Counted from the first letter of the stretch, positions 1 to 9,002 are shown. The stretch is DNA of 64,000 nt from Zhongshania aliphaticivorans (GCF_902705875.1 NZ_CACSIK010000001.1:818742-882741), one strand, 5' to 3'. The notes: generated by a model not told the origin, from the letters alone. Numbers and translations are program-made.

Positions 1-2
1 TG

Positions 3-260
3 ACCAAAGGTCGTCATGGTGCTTTGCTTAAAATAGGGGATAAAAAGTACTACAACTCGGGATATTTAATAAATGTTGTTGATACTGTTGGCGCTGGCGA
101 TGCCTTTTTGGGTTCGCTGATTTATCAACTTTGTTGTGATACTGATCCTCAATATGCAGTTGATTTTGCATGCGCAGTGGGTGCGATGGTTGCCGAGCAC
201 CAAGGTGCCACGCCGGTGCTAGGGCTGGATGATATTGCTAACTTTATGAGTCCAGCTTGA
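3..260 (+). CDS. PfkB-family carbohydrate kinase, C-terminal part
   Basis: Only the last 85 codons lie in the window; the reading frame is open to the left edge, so the start is outside. The fragment contains the PfkB signature DTVGAGDAF, in which the Asp is the catalytic base and the GAGD turn forms the anion hole. That places it in the ribokinase/fructokinase family, which phosphorylates sugars with ATP in the cytoplasm. The tail after the signature has the usual helical C-terminus (FACAVGAMVAEHQGA). Fructokinase is the best guess from the GDAFLGSLIY context, but the substrate cannot be told without the N-terminal sugar-binding lid. A hairpin 85 bp downstream could terminate the transcript. 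Confidence 0.85.
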   Translation, partial: TKGRHGALLKIGDKKYYNSGYLINVVDTVGAGDAFLGSLIYQLCCDTDPQYAVDFACAVGAMVAEHQGATPVLGLDDIANFMSPA

Positions 261-345
261 ACACGTTCAAGTAGATTAGCGTTAAAGAGCTTCATTATTC
301 TTAAATTTAGTAACACTTCATGGGTGTACTGACTGAATTTCACCC

Positions 346-366
346 GGTGTCGTTGAGCTCGACACC
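346..366 (+). terminator. Possible terminator after the sugar kinase
   Basis: GGTGTCG and CGACACC form a 7-bp perfect stem around a 7-base loop. Only a weak T-rich stretch follows (TTATCGCTTATTT), so termination is plausible but not certain. Confidence 0.4.
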
Positions 367-688
367 TTATCGCTTATTTAAATAAACCGTACAAGCCTTT
401 TTATGTTAAGCCGAATATTCCTGTTTTGGTTGTCTGCTCGTCTGTAATTAGAATACGTGATGGTTACAAATGCTTTAGTAGTAGGATTTATCGATAATAT
501 AATCACAACAATTTTTTATTACAATTTTAGGTGATGCAGGTTTTGCTATGCGTGCTAGATAGTAATGATAAGTGAATGACGTCAAGACAGCCTAGATGAC
601 TTTACGCCATTCAATTCTCTAATTTTTACTGTTCTCATAAATTAAAACCTAAATATAACGACATGTTCAGAAATTTAGGTGTTGTTTA
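367..688. other. Intergenic, AT-rich, no gene seen
   Basis: About 320 bases between the kinase hairpin and the end of the small membrane-protein gene. I see only short, stop-riddled frames on both strands and no RNA fold I recognise. Confidence 0.5.
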
Positions 689-988
689 TTACAAGTGATT
701 TCTGTCTCTGCGTAATTTAAGTAGCCAAGAGGACTGATTCTTTTCTGCATCATAAAACACTGCCATCGTGAAGAAAAACATCAGTAGCAGTATGACATGA
801 GCGGCTAAGCTTATTCCAAAGTAAATGATACTTCCTAAATAAAGTCCAAATGATAAACTCCACATGCCTGCCAATATCGTCATAATATAAAATCGACTGA
901 CAGGGTCAGGTATGTGTCTAAGCGGATTTTTCTCTGAGTCAAAGATGTATTTATAGAATTCATATAGTTTTAAGGCATGATTTTTCAT
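689..988 (-). CDS. Small membrane protein, function unknown
   Basis: A 99-residue protein with two likely membrane helices, at about residues 34-58 (IMTILAGMWSLSFGLYLGSI) and 61-80 (SLAAHVILLLMFFFTMAVF). The N-terminus is soluble and charged, and the C-terminus is basic (LLKLRRDRNHL). The ATG start is preceded by AAGAGAG at suitable spacing. The topology, with both ends probably cytoplasmic, is inferred from the positive-inside rule. I do not recognise a family. It stands alone on the minus strand between two long intergenic stretches, so context says nothing about its job. Its composition is ordinary for a bacterial inner-membrane protein. Confidence 0.6.
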   Translation of the reverse strand: MKNHALKLYEFYKYIFDSEKNPLRHIPDPVSRFYIMTILAGMWSLSFGLYLGSIIYFGISLAAHVILLLMFFFTMAVFYDAEKNQSSWLLKLRRDRNHL

Positions 989-1221
989 AATATGCGCTCT
1001 CTTATTGATTGCTCATATTTCATTACGGATTATTGTTTAATTTAGATCTTGGCGGGATTTATTTTTGGTGAAATTGCTGCTGTGGCGCATGGTAAGCGGG
1101 TAAGGCTGATCTCTAACGGTATATTAAAGTGTGCTTAATCCTAAGGGATAACTTAGTGCGCCAAGGATAAATCATGATTTTGATGATAGCTCGTCGACAT
1201 GATAATCCCACAGGAGGAGAG

Positions 1222-1258
1222 TTGCAGATAGCCACTTTGCCGCTACCTGCAAATTTTT
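1222..1258. terminator. Hairpin with T-run beside the FG-GAP gene
   Basis: TTGCAGATAGC and GCTACCTGCAA form an 11-bp stem with one mismatch, followed on the plus strand by ATTTTT. It lies 12 bases beyond the stop of the minus-strand lipoprotein gene, so it could block read-through in either direction. A purine-rich AGGAGGAGAG precedes the stem but leads into only a 12-codon frame. Confidence 0.45.
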
Positions 1259-1269
1259 AGAAGGGTGGT

Positions 1270-2826
1270 TTAGTCCTGCGGGTAACGAAAGATAGACAAT
1301 CTACCTGGGGGCAGGGTGAGATCATCTAAGCTATCAGTGTCGGCAGGGTCCATATCCAAGGAGTTGTGCTGCGCGGCAACGATTTCATTTTTACCATCGC
1401 CATCTATATCGGCTACCATGGCCATACCAAACATTTTCCCAGTTGCGACAATGTCTTCTCTGAAGCTGCCATCGCTTTGTTGAATAAAGGCAAATAGCTT
1501 GTCGTTACCGTCTCCCGGCACGGCGACATCTAATAAGCCATCGTTGTTGATGTCGCCCACATTAAAGATACCTGGCACACCTTGGCTGGCAGGGCTGCTA
1601 TAGTACAGGGTTACTCGGAAGTCGGTGGATATGATGTGCTTTTCCCATTTGGCTTCGTCCAGCGGGTCATTCGGTATTTCAAACCAATATAAACCGGGAG
1701 GCACGATGAGGTTGCCTTCGTCATCCTGAAAACGCGGGTCGCCGTCGTTGTTGTGGGCACCAACGATCAGCTCATCTTGCCCGTCGTTGTCGATGTCGGC
1801 AAATTCCATGTGGTAGCCGAGCCCAATGCTGTTATCGATGATGCGGTATACCCATTCACCACTTACTGAAAGGTCATTTTCAAGCCAAATTACGGCGGGG
1901 TTGGGTATTTCTGGTGTGGGTGTGGGATGCCCAAAAAACTGGCTGAGGACGATATCCTCGTCGCCGTCGTTATCAATATCATAGAGCTTTATGAAGACGC
2001 CGCCCATATTACTAATTTCATTGCCGCTGGTGTCGATGGCAACAATTTCACTGTAGTCGAACATGGAGCTGGGGTCTGTGCCGCCGTTGTTGGTATACAG
2101 CTGGACCTTCATTTCCTCTTCGCCATTGGCTGATCCTAAGGGGTTGTCTAATCCTTGGGTTTTGGCCGAGGTGGTTACAATGTCGAGCAAGCCGTCGCCA
2201 TCAATATCAGCTTGGTCTGTTTCATGCCAAAAAAATAAATTGTTAGTTAATGGTGTGGTGTTAGCAAGTGAGAAGAAGTTCTGAGTTGGTGGCAGCGGGC
2301 CATCTAAGTCGTTGCCGTCTAGCCAGAAATGCGCGCCACCCAAGGTGGATAAGAAGCCGGTTTGAACCACAATGTCTAGTTGACCGTCATCATTTACATC
2401 AAAGATTTGCGGGGTGTTAATAAAGGGATAACCTTGCAGGTCAGTGGTATTAATCAAGATGTTTTCTTCCCAAGGCCCATCAAGGCAGCTACCGTCTTTG
2501 CTGTCGCAGCCAGAGGTGTTGAATATTCGCAGTGCGCCCCGAGATAGAGCGTTTGGTGGGCCAGGTGGCGTTTGCTCTACGAGTGTCGAGAGCAGTATTT
2601 CTAGCCCGTTGTCTGAGTTGCCATCAAGGTCGCCTATGCCGATAAAGCCTGCCGATTGTTGTTCGCTTCTAATTGGATGCTCAGAATACACGATTGGGTT
2701 GGCGCTGGAACCGCTACCAGATGATGTACCAGAGGAACTGCTGTTGTTACAGGAGGCAATGAATACACTAAGCAGTGTCAGCGGCACTGTTTGGTAAATG
2801 CGGGAGTAGAGCGAATGGCTAGTCAT
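1270..2826 (-). CDS. FG-GAP/VCBS repeat lipoprotein
   Basis: The product is 518 residues from the ATG at 2826. The longer frame opens with a TTG 84 bases upstream, but only the ATG puts a signal peptide in register and has GAGG upstream. The N-terminus is hydrophobic and ends in the lipobox FIASC, followed by a Ser/Gly-rich linker, so an outer-membrane or periplasmic lipoprotein is likely. About seven calcium-binding blocks of the FG-GAP type recur along the chain, for example DVNDDGQLDIV, DIDGDGLLDIV, DIDNDGDEDIV and DINNDGLLDVAV. This is the pattern of a beta-propeller surface protein. Such proteins are often adhesins or ligand binders; the ligand is unknown. It is a single gene, separated from the cupin gene by about 130 bp. 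Confidence 0.85.
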   Translation of the reverse strand: MTSHSLYSRIYQTVPLTLLSVFIASCNNSSSSGTSSGSGSSANPIVYSEHPIRSEQQSAGFIGIGDLDGNSDNGLEILLSTLVEQTPPGPPNALSRGALRIFNTSGCDSKDGSCLDGPWEENILINTTDLQGYPFINTPQIFDVNDDGQLDIVVQTGFLSTLGGAHFWLDGNDLDGPLPPTQNFFSLANTTPLTNNLFFWHETDQADIDGDGLLDIVTTSAKTQGLDNPLGSANGEEEMKVQLYTNNGGTDPSSMFDYSEIVAIDTSGNEISNMGGVFIKLYDIDNDGDEDIVLSQFFGHPTPTPEIPNPAVIWLENDLSVSGEWVYRIIDNSIGLGYHMEFADIDNDGQDELIVGAHNNDGDPRFQDDEGNLIVPPGLYWFEIPNDPLDEAKWEKHIISTDFRVTLYYSSPASQGVPGIFNVGDINNDGLLDVAVPGDGNDKLFAFIQQSDGSFREDIVATGKMFGMAMVADIDGDGKNEIVAAQHNSLDMDPADTDSLDDLTLPPGRLSIFRYPQD

Positions 2827-2958
2827 AGCATGGGCGCCTCGGTTTGATTGATGGTTTAGAGGAAGTCGTGGGGTAAATCCTTTCAATTTTCGGGTGGTAT
2901 TGTTTGGCAACCGGCAGGGGGGATTGCCGGTTGCAGTGACGCTAATTAATCATGCGTC

Positions 2959-3849
2959 TTATTGGTAAGACGGATCATCCATTGGGCCTATAGAGCGCGA
3001 GCGTACAGGCTGAAGTAAGACGGGTTTTAGAGTGTGGGGATACTCTGGTCCCCAGTTTACGGCATCGCCTTTCATTTCTACCGACGCATTGTCGGTATAC
3101 CAGTCTACCAAGTCGCCATCGCAGCGGAGCAACCAAACAGTGCCTTCATCACCGGCGGTAAAATCGCCGTGACGTACCAGTGCAGGGCGGAAGAAGTAGG
3201 TGCCTGGCCACATTTCACCGTAGTTATAGTGAAAACTTCCCTCAAGGCAGTAGGCTTCTTCAAATACGGGGTGATGAGCTAAAGGGTGCTCTCTCCAGCC
3301 GGGCTTGGCTTTAATTAAGCGAGTGTAAAAGCCGGTTTTTTCATCGCGGTATAGCATTTTAATGTAGAGACCGGGAACGGGGGTGCCACCTAAGTCGAAG
3401 CGCATGGGGCTGCCGCTTTCAACGTCAATCCAATCCATTTTACTGCTGTGAGCGACGACCAATTTCTGGTCTTCTCGAACATAGTCTTTATCTTGCTCAC
3501 AGGGTTCAAACTGCCAGTCGCCGTATTCACGGAAGAGTAAAATAACGGTGTCTTTTTTAACCTGAATGTTCGGAGCCACAACGCCCTTTGGTGCGGCCCA
3601 ATAGTCACCGGCAACTAAAACTTGATCGCCGAGGCTGACTTCACCTTCTAAAATATACCACTCGGTTAAGGCGTTATGAACGCCAGAAGGTCGCTGCCAG
3701 TCACTGGTAAATTTAACTTTTGCCGATACTGATCCGTCTTCTTCGTCGTAGCACAAGTTCTGTTGTTGTGCGGTACCGGTGGCGTGTTCAAACTCAGCAA
3801 TATGCCAAATTAAATCTTTTGCATCGATCAGCTCTACATGTGGGCGCAT
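2959..3849 (-). CDS. Tandem cupin protein (DUF4437/ChrR-like)
   Basis: A 296-residue protein with two cupin barrels: one around residues 50-110 (HNALTEWYILEGEVSLGDQ, then GDYWAAPKG) and one around 180-245 (HPVFEEAYCLEGSFHYNYG, then GTYFFRPALVRHGDF). The EG..G and H..G motifs match the anti-sigma ChrR cupin fold, which often binds a metal. It may be a small-molecule isomerase, a hydrolase or a binding protein. AGGAGA lies 5 bases before the ATG. It is followed in the same direction, after 84 bp, by nothing on this strand, while leuC-leuD lie just upstream; the three probably form one transcript of the catabolic cluster. The enzymatic role is not known. Confidence 0.75.
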   Translation of the reverse strand: MRPHVELIDAKDLIWHIAEFEHATGTAQQQNLCYDEEDGSVSAKVKFTSDWQRPSGVHNALTEWYILEGEVSLGDQVLVAGDYWAAPKGVVAPNIQVKKDTVILLFREYGDWQFEPCEQDKDYVREDQKLVVAHSSKMDWIDVESGSPMRFDLGGTPVPGLYIKMLYRDEKTGFYTRLIKAKPGWREHPLAHHPVFEEAYCLEGSFHYNYGEMWPGTYFFRPALVRHGDFTAGDEGTVWLLRCDGDLVDWYTDNASVEMKGDAVNWGPEYPHTLKPVLLQPVRSRSIGPMDDPSYQ

Positions 3850-3933
3850 TTCGTCTCCTGGTCACATTAATCATGTGTTGTTCAATGGTGCGGTCAAAAT
3901 AAATTAAATAACAGCATAAAATTAACGGTGTCT

Positions 3934-4602
3934 TTAGCTTATGCCGGCAGTTTCAGGGTTTCTTTTCGGTTCTTTTACTTTCTTGGGTAAATATATCCAC
4001 GGTCTTGCTAGGCGATCCGCTTGTTCGAATCTATCGATTTCACTATTCATACTAAGGGTTAAGTCGATAGGATCTAGGCCTTGTAACAACATTTTTTTTG
4101 CATTTTCGTCGATATCAAACTGCGCTTGCTGTTGGTCCCATTGCAGTGTTTGATTTTCAAGATTCACGGTAACCCTATGCTGCTGGGGGTTTTGTTCTAC
4201 CCATGCGGCAATGCGTTCTATCTCTTGTTCTGGCAGCTCAACGGGGAGCAAGCCGTTGGCAATGCAATTGTTAAAAAAGATACTGCCAAAACTGGGGGCG
4301 ACTATGCACTTTATGCCATATTCGGCCAGCGCCCATACGGCGTGTTCGCGGGATGAGCCGCAGCCGAAATTATTACCGGCGAGAATGACGCTGCAATGCT
4401 GATATTCAGGAAGATTTAAGACGAAATTATTGTTCGCCTCTCTGCCTCCGGGTAGGGTGTATCGCCAGCTTGCAAACAAGCCTTCACCAAGCCCAACTTT
4501 GGACACTAATTTCATTTCTCGACTCGGAATGATGGCATCCGTGTCTATATTTGGTCGTAATAAGGGGGCAGCAACACCCGAAAAGGTTTCAAAGATTCCC
4601 AT
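3934..4602 (-). CDS. leuD: 3-isopropylmalate dehydratase small subunit (LeuD-like)
   Basis: A 222-residue aconitase-family swivel domain. The markers are NIDTDAIIPSREMK near the N-terminus, GNNFGCGSSREHAVWAL around residues 76-92, and FFNNCIANGLLPVEL around 109-123. It pairs with the large subunit encoded just upstream; the start overlaps that gene's stop as TAATG, so translation is coupled. In leucine synthesis the complex isomerises 2- to 3-isopropylmalate. Here no leuA or leuB is nearby, and the neighbours are CoA-transferase, lyase and amide hydrolases. A hydro-lyase for citraconate, dimethylmaleate or a similar diacid fits better. The C-terminal tail after residue 200 is basic and longer than in E. 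coli LeuD. Confidence 0.85.
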   Translation of the reverse strand: MGIFETFSGVAAPLLRPNIDTDAIIPSREMKLVSKVGLGEGLFASWRYTLPGGREANNNFVLNLPEYQHCSVILAGNNFGCGSSREHAVWALAEYGIKCIVAPSFGSIFFNNCIANGLLPVELPEQEIERIAAWVEQNPQQHRVTVNLENQTLQWDQQQAQFDIDENAKKMLLQGLDPIDLTLSMNSEIDRFEQADRLARPWIYLPKKVKEPKRNPETAGIS

Positions 4603-6017
4603 TAGATAATTTCCTCCGCACTGCCAATACGACCTAATAACGCTGATGCGGCAACAGTCACCGGACTGGCAATATGGGTTTTAACAGCAGGACCTTGGCG
4701 GCCTTCAAAATTTCGATTGGTACTTGAGATAACGCGCTTGCCGGCCCCAAAGGTTTCACCGCCAGCGTAAAAACACATGGAGCATCCTGGCTCCCGCCAT
4801 TCAAATCCGGCGGCTGTAAAAATGAGATCTAAGCCTTCGGCTTCTGCTTGGCGTTTTACTCTGCCGGAGCCGGGCACGCAGACAGCACGTAGATTGGTGG
4901 CAATTTTACGATTCTTTAAAATGGCAGCTGCAGCGCGTAAATCTGCAATCCTGCTATTGGTGCACGAGCCAATAAAGGCCGCGTCAATGACCACGGTGTT
5001 TAGTGTCTGCTCGGCTTTTAGGTCCATATAATTCAGTGCTTTTTCCATGCCGTCGCGCTGTTGCGGGTCGTCACACGCCATGGGGTTGGGAACGCTGCCG
5101 TTAACGGCGACCGAGTGTTGCGGGTTGGTTCCCCAGCTTACGGTTGCCGAAACAGCATCGGCATCAATCTGTATTTCTTTGTCAAAATGTGCGCCCTCAT
5201 CACTGTTAAGGGCTAGCCAATAGGCCTCTGCCTGTTCGGCGGTGTCTGCTTTGGGGGCGTAGTCGCGGCCCTTGACCCAGTCGATGGTTTTTTCGTCCGG
5301 TGCGATAAAACCCGTGAAGGCAGAAAACTCAACTGCCATATTACAGAGTGTGAAGCGTTCTTCTATTGGCATATCGCGGATGGCTGAGCCAGCAAATTCA
5401 ACCGCATAGCCATTGCCACCCTGTGCGCCGTATTCGGCAATAATATGCAAAATAAGGTCTTTTGCACTCACTCCGCTGCGCAGCGTGCCATTGACGACAA
5501 TACGCATAGAGAGTGGTTTTTCAAGGTCTAGGGTTCGCGTGGCCATGGCGTGCTCAGCCTCGGTTGATCCTATTCCCCACGCTAGGGCGCCAATTGCGCC
5601 GAGTGTGCAGGTGTGGCTGTCTGGGCACACTAAGGTAGAGCCGGGAAGTGCTATTCCCAACTCGGGCGAAATAACATGAGCAATCCCTTGGTCGGGGTTG
5701 TTAAGGTCAAAGAGGGTGATGCCGGCTTTAATGGCCTCGTAACGGGTAGCTTGAATGAATTTATGACCAGAGGGCATTAAGGTATTGTCATTGCGGCCCG
5801 GTGTTGTGTCGATGATATGATCCATGGTGCAGAACACATGCTCGGGGCGTGGAATTTTGCGTTTTCGCTCCGATAAACTTTGCAATGCAATGCTGCCGGT
5901 GCGCTCATGGAGAAACACTCTGTCGATGTAAATCAAACTCCGGCGCGCGCCCAGCGAGGTGACCTCGTGGCTTTGCCAGAGTTTTTCAAAGAGCGAACGT
6001 TGATGGAGGTTATTCAT
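4602..6017 (-). CDS. leuC: 3-isopropylmalate dehydratase large subunit (LeuC-like)
   Basis: A 471-residue aconitase-superfamily catalytic subunit of normal length. The three [4Fe-4S] ligands are visible: the Cys in GSCTNSR (about residue 352) and the pair in PGCSMC (about 411 and 414). DSHTCTLGAIGA and NRNFEGRQG are also family signatures. It works with the small subunit encoded one base downstream in a cytoplasmic heterodimer that dehydrates and rehydrates a malate-type acid. The stretch after CSMC (FYAGGETFGAGKR) differs from the enteric LeuC sequence as I remember it, consistent with a different substrate. It is transcribed divergently from the CoA-transferase across a 156-bp AT-rich intergenic region. 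Confidence 0.88.
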   Translation of the reverse strand: MNNLHQRSLFEKLWQSHEVTSLGARRSLIYIDRVFLHERTGSIALQSLSERKRKIPRPEHVFCTMDHIIDTTPGRNDNTLMPSGHKFIQATRYEAIKAGITLFDLNNPDQGIAHVISPELGIALPGSTLVCPDSHTCTLGAIGALAWGIGSTEAEHAMATRTLDLEKPLSMRIVVNGTLRSGVSAKDLILHIIAEYGAQGGNGYAVEFAGSAIRDMPIEERFTLCNMAVEFSAFTGFIAPDEKTIDWVKGRDYAPKADTAEQAEAYWLALNSDEGAHFDKEIQIDADAVSATVSWGTNPQHSVAVNGSVPNPMACDDPQQRDGMEKALNYMDLKAEQTLNTVVIDAAFIGSCTNSRIADLRAAAAILKNRKIATNLRAVCVPGSGRVKRQAEAEGLDLIFTAAGFEWREPGCSMCFYAGGETFGAGKRVISSTNRNFEGRQGPAVKTHIASPVTVAASALLGRIGSAEEII

Positions 6018-6051
6018 TCATTACCGACCAGTGCTTCGTTGTGCTTAATGG

Positions 6052-6075
6052 CTTAACATTATATCATTATAACTT
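6052..6075. promoter_or_regulatory. AT-rich inverted repeat between leuC and CoA-transferase
   Basis: TTATA and TATAA flank a TCAT centre inside TAACATTATATCATTATAAC, in the middle of the divergent intergenic region. It is a candidate shared operator for the two arms of the cluster. The words resemble those in other divergent gaps of this window, at 17480 and 32491. Confidence 0.3.
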
Positions 6076-6173
6076 AATTTATGTGAGAATCCACTTGAAG
6101 TCACAATATTCTGCGTTTTTATGGTGGGTATTGCTCTCTTACCCACAAGTAGAAAGTCTAATTAGGAAGAATT

Positions 6174-7373
6174 ATGAATAAGCCATTAGCGGGAATTCGC
6201 GTTTTAGATCTTACTCACATGCTGTCTGGGCCGTTCTGTACTATGACCTTGGCAGACCTCGGCGCCGATATGATTAAGGTCGAGCCGCTGACCGGCGAGG
6301 GGACACGCAAGCTATTGGCCACTGACCCTAAAAACTCTATAGATGGCATGGGTGCCTACTTTATTACTCTAAATCGCAATAAGCGCACCATGAGTATTGA
6401 TTTGAAATCAGAGCGTGGCTTAGCCTTATTTTACGATTTGGTAAAAGAGTCAGACGTGGTAATTAATAACTTTGCGGCGGGTGTGCCCAGTAAGTTAAAA
6501 ATTGATTACGCACATCTGTCTGAAGTTAATCCTAAAATTATCACCTGCTCCATAACGGGGTTTGGCGAGGAGGGGCCGGGAGCTAAACGTCCGGCGTTTG
6601 ACCAAGTAGCCCAAGCCTACGGTGGAGGTATGTCAATTACCGGTGAAGACAGCAGTCAGCCGGTGCGTGCCGGTATCCCTATTGGCGATTTGGGTGGTGG
6701 CATGTTTGGCATAATGGGTGTGTTAGCGGCCATTATTGAGCGCAATGTGTCTGGAAAAGGTCAGCATGTGGATATCTCAATGTTAGATGTGCAAGTGTCG
6801 CTGCTAAGTTATATGGCCACAATGCACTTTCTATCTGGTGATGACCCAAGCCCTATCGGCAATGCCCACTTTGTTCATGTGCCTTACAATAGTTATCCAA
6901 CGGCGAACGGCCATTTGGTGATTGCGATTATTACCGACAACTTCTGGCAGAACTTAAAAGAAGTGGTTAATTGTGCTGGATTTGATGATCCCAAATACGA
7001 TGTTCAACCGGGACGCTTGGCAGACAAAGACTTTATAGACGGCACATTGGCAGAAATATTCAGTCAAGACACAAGCGAAAATTGGTTAGAAAAACTCAAT
7101 GCCAAGCGCATTCCTGTTGCGCCGGTAAATAAATTTAGTCAGGTATTTGCTGACGAGCAAGTCAACTTCCGTAATATGGTGGTTGAGTGCGAACATCCAA
7201 ATGGCAAAAAAACCAAAGCACCGGGTTGCCCTATTAAGATGTCGCGCACCTCAGAAGAATCCTTTACACCCGCGCCGTTGCTAGGGCAGCATACTGATGA
7301 GTTGATGTGTGACGTATTGGGTTATGGCCCAGAGGACGTGGCCACGCTAAAACAGCAAGGGGTGATTGCTTAA
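6174..7373 (+). CDS. CaiB/BaiF family III CoA-transferase
   Basis: A 399-residue protein that transfers CoA between carboxylic acids through an aspartyl-CoA thioester. It opens with PLAGIRVLDLTHMLSGPFCT and shows GADMIKVEPLTGEGTR, LNRNKRTMSIDLKSERG and SITGFGEEGPGAKRPAFDQV. The catalytic Asp of the family is in the MSIDLKSE-to-FDQVAQAYGG half, most likely the Asp of MLDVQ around residue 204. Length is typical. AGGAAG lies 7 bases before the ATG. Its stop overlaps the start of the HMG-CoA-lyase-like gene as TAATG. Given that coupling, it probably makes the acyl-CoA (a methylmalyl- or citramalyl-type CoA) that the lyase then splits. Confidence 0.9.
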   Translation: MNKPLAGIRVLDLTHMLSGPFCTMTLADLGADMIKVEPLTGEGTRKLLATDPKNSIDGMGAYFITLNRNKRTMSIDLKSERGLALFYDLVKESDVVINNFAAGVPSKLKIDYAHLSEVNPKIITCSITGFGEEGPGAKRPAFDQVAQAYGGGMSITGEDSSQPVRAGIPIGDLGGGMFGIMGVLAAIIERNVSGKGQHVDISMLDVQVSLLSYMATMHFLSGDDPSPIGNAHFVHVPYNSYPTANGHLVIAIITDNFWQNLKEVVNCAGFDDPKYDVQPGRLADKDFIDGTLAEIFSQDTSENWLEKLNAKRIPVAPVNKFSQVFADEQVNFRNMVVECEHPNGKKTKAPGCPIKMSRTSEESFTPAPLLGQHTDELMCDVLGYGPEDVATLKQQGVIA

Positions 7374-8281
7374 TGTCTGAAAAGATCATTATTAATGATG
7401 TTGGGCCGCGAGATGGTTTGCAGAATCAAGCCAAGGTATTAACCCCCGCGCAGCGCCTGCAGATTATTGAATCACTCTTAGCAGCCGGTGCTAAACATAT
7501 TGAAGTGGGTGCATTTGTGTCGCCCAAGGCAGTGCCGGCGATGGCTGGCACCGATCAAGTTGTGGCTGGCCTGCCCAAGGGCGATTATGAATTTTCTGCC
7601 CTTATTCCTAATTTACGTGGTTACGAGCTTGCCAAGGCTGCGGGTGTGAATACCGTTGGCTTAGTGGTGGCGAGTAGCGAAACCATGAATTTAAAAAACA
7701 TCAAAATGACAACCGCGCAGGCCATGGCGGTGTGCAGTGATGTTTTGGCATTAAGTAAAACCGAGGGAATTAGAAGCCAGGTTTATTTGGCGACAGCATG
7801 GGAGTGTCCGTTTGAAGGCGTCATTGATACCCAGCAAGTGGTAGATTTGGTTGGCGAAATACTAGCCGCAGGAGCGAGTGAAGTTGTACTGGCTGACACC
7901 ATTGGTGCCGCCTCGCCTGCCGGAGTAAAGCACTTATTGCAGGCCATTGAATCAGTCCACGGCACGCAAGCCATTAGTTGTCATTTTCATGATACGCGAG
8001 GTATGGGCGTGGCTAATGTGTATGCCGCCGTTGAGCAAGGTATCCGCAAATTTGATGCCTCTATTGGTGGCCTAGGCGGCTGTCCTTTTGCGCCGGGTGC
8101 AACCGGAAACGTAGCAACCGAGGACGTTGCCGTAATGCTAGAGCAGATGGGTTTTGATACTGGTTTGAATTTTCGTGGCCTGCTTGCCGCGATAGACTTA
8201 GTATCGGAATTAACCGGCAACTGTGATGGCGGGCATTCAAGCCGCTGGATACGCCGGCAAGTAGAAATGGATCGTATGTAA
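7373..8281 (+). CDS. HMG-CoA lyase family C-C lyase
   Basis: A 302-residue DRE-TIM metallolyase barrel. DVGPRDGLQNQ at residues 9-19 holds the catalytic Arg and Asp. CHFHDTRGMGVANVYAA around 200-216 supplies the metal-binding His pair. GLGGCPFAPGATGNVATED around 232-250 is the HMG-CoA lyase signature with its active-site Cys. The family cleaves a 3-hydroxy-3-methyl acyl-CoA into acetyl-CoA or a homologue plus a keto acid. Coupling to a CoA-transferase rather than to an acyl-CoA carboxylase/enoyl-hydratase set argues against plain leucine degradation; a (methyl)malyl-CoA-type substrate is the inference. The gene is complete and its codon use resembles its neighbours. Confidence 0.9.
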   Translation: MSEKIIINDVGPRDGLQNQAKVLTPAQRLQIIESLLAAGAKHIEVGAFVSPKAVPAMAGTDQVVAGLPKGDYEFSALIPNLRGYELAKAAGVNTVGLVVASSETMNLKNIKMTTAQAMAVCSDVLALSKTEGIRSQVYLATAWECPFEGVIDTQQVVDLVGEILAAGASEVVLADTIGAASPAGVKHLLQAIESVHGTQAISCHFHDTRGMGVANVYAAVEQGIRKFDASIGGLGGCPFAPGATGNVATEDVAVMLEQMGFDTGLNFRGLLAAIDLVSELTGNCDGGHSSRWIRRQVEMDRM

Positions 8282-8318
8282 GGTGTTTTTAGAGCGCAAG
8301 CAATAGATAGGGGATGGC

Positions 8319-8990
8319 ATGGAAAAGAGTGATAAAACGGCACGTGAACTTTACGCAGAAATAAAAGCGAATCCGGCAAGAAAAAGATTTGGTTTTGGTC
8401 GTAAGGCTGTTTTGGTCAATATTGATCCACAAAAAGCCTACACGCGAACGGATTTATATAAAACGGCGTATGAAACTGACCCGCGTCAGCTTGAGTATGT
8501 TAACAATCTTGCCAAGGTTTTTCGCGCTTTGGATTGGCCGGTAGTGTGGACCCATGTTGCTTATATGGACTCTGCCGACGATGCGGGTATTTGGGGGACG
8601 CGCACTAACACCCCAGATAGTTTGCAGAACATTAAATTTGATAGCGACCGCTCACAATTTGATGAGCGCTTAGAGATTGATCAAGCTAAAGATGTTATTT
8701 ATTTAAAAAAAATGCCGTCAGCTTTTTTTGAAACTCATTTGCAGTCATTGTGTGTTTGGCATCAGGTAGACACGGTGATACTCACCGGCGGCTCCACCTC
8801 AGGTTGTATTCGCGCAACGGCGGTAGACTCTTTGTCTCGTGGTTACCGCACCATTGTTCCTGAAGAGTGTGTGGCCGATAAACACGAAAGTTACCACTTC
8901 GCCAACCTTACCGACTTGGCTTTAAAGTATGCCGACGTGGTTGATGTGCAAGAAGTGTTTGATTGGTTGGCAACACAAGATTCGGAATAA
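8319..8990 (+). CDS. Isochorismatase-family cysteine hydrolase (probable amidase)
   Basis: A 223-residue cysteine hydrolase with the full catalytic triad: Asp in VNIDPQKAY (about residue 34), Lys in IYLKKMPSAFF (about 130) and Cys in GGSTSGCIRATAVDS (about 165). The cis-peptide turn precedes the Cys as usual. Relatives include N-carbamoylsarcosine amidase, nicotinamidase and maleamate amidase (NicF), all of which release ammonia from amides or carbamoyl groups. GGGGAT lies a few bases before the ATG. Placed between the C-C lyase and two PuuE-like hydrolases, it most likely hydrolyses an amic or ureido acid made by ring opening, but the substrate is inferred from context alone. Confidence 0.88.
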   Translation: MEKSDKTARELYAEIKANPARKRFGFGRKAVLVNIDPQKAYTRTDLYKTAYETDPRQLEYVNNLAKVFRALDWPVVWTHVAYMDSADDAGIWGTRTNTPDSLQNIKFDSDRSQFDERLEIDQAKDVIYLKKMPSAFFETHLQSLCVWHQVDTVILTGGSTSGCIRATAVDSLSRGYRTIVPEECVADKHESYHFANLTDLALKYADVVDVQEVFDWLATQDSE

Positions 8991-9002
8991 GGTGAGGGCG
9001 GC

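Noticed and set aside
1927-2797. Several plus-strand frames opposite the FG-GAP gene
   Set aside because: They are antisense to a strongly supported lipoprotein gene with calcium-binding repeats and show no motif of their own.
7373-8281. Leucine degradation by HMG-CoA lyase
   Set aside because: No isovaleryl-CoA dehydrogenase, methylcrotonyl-CoA carboxylase or methylglutaconyl hydratase is nearby; the coupled gene is a CoA-transferase.
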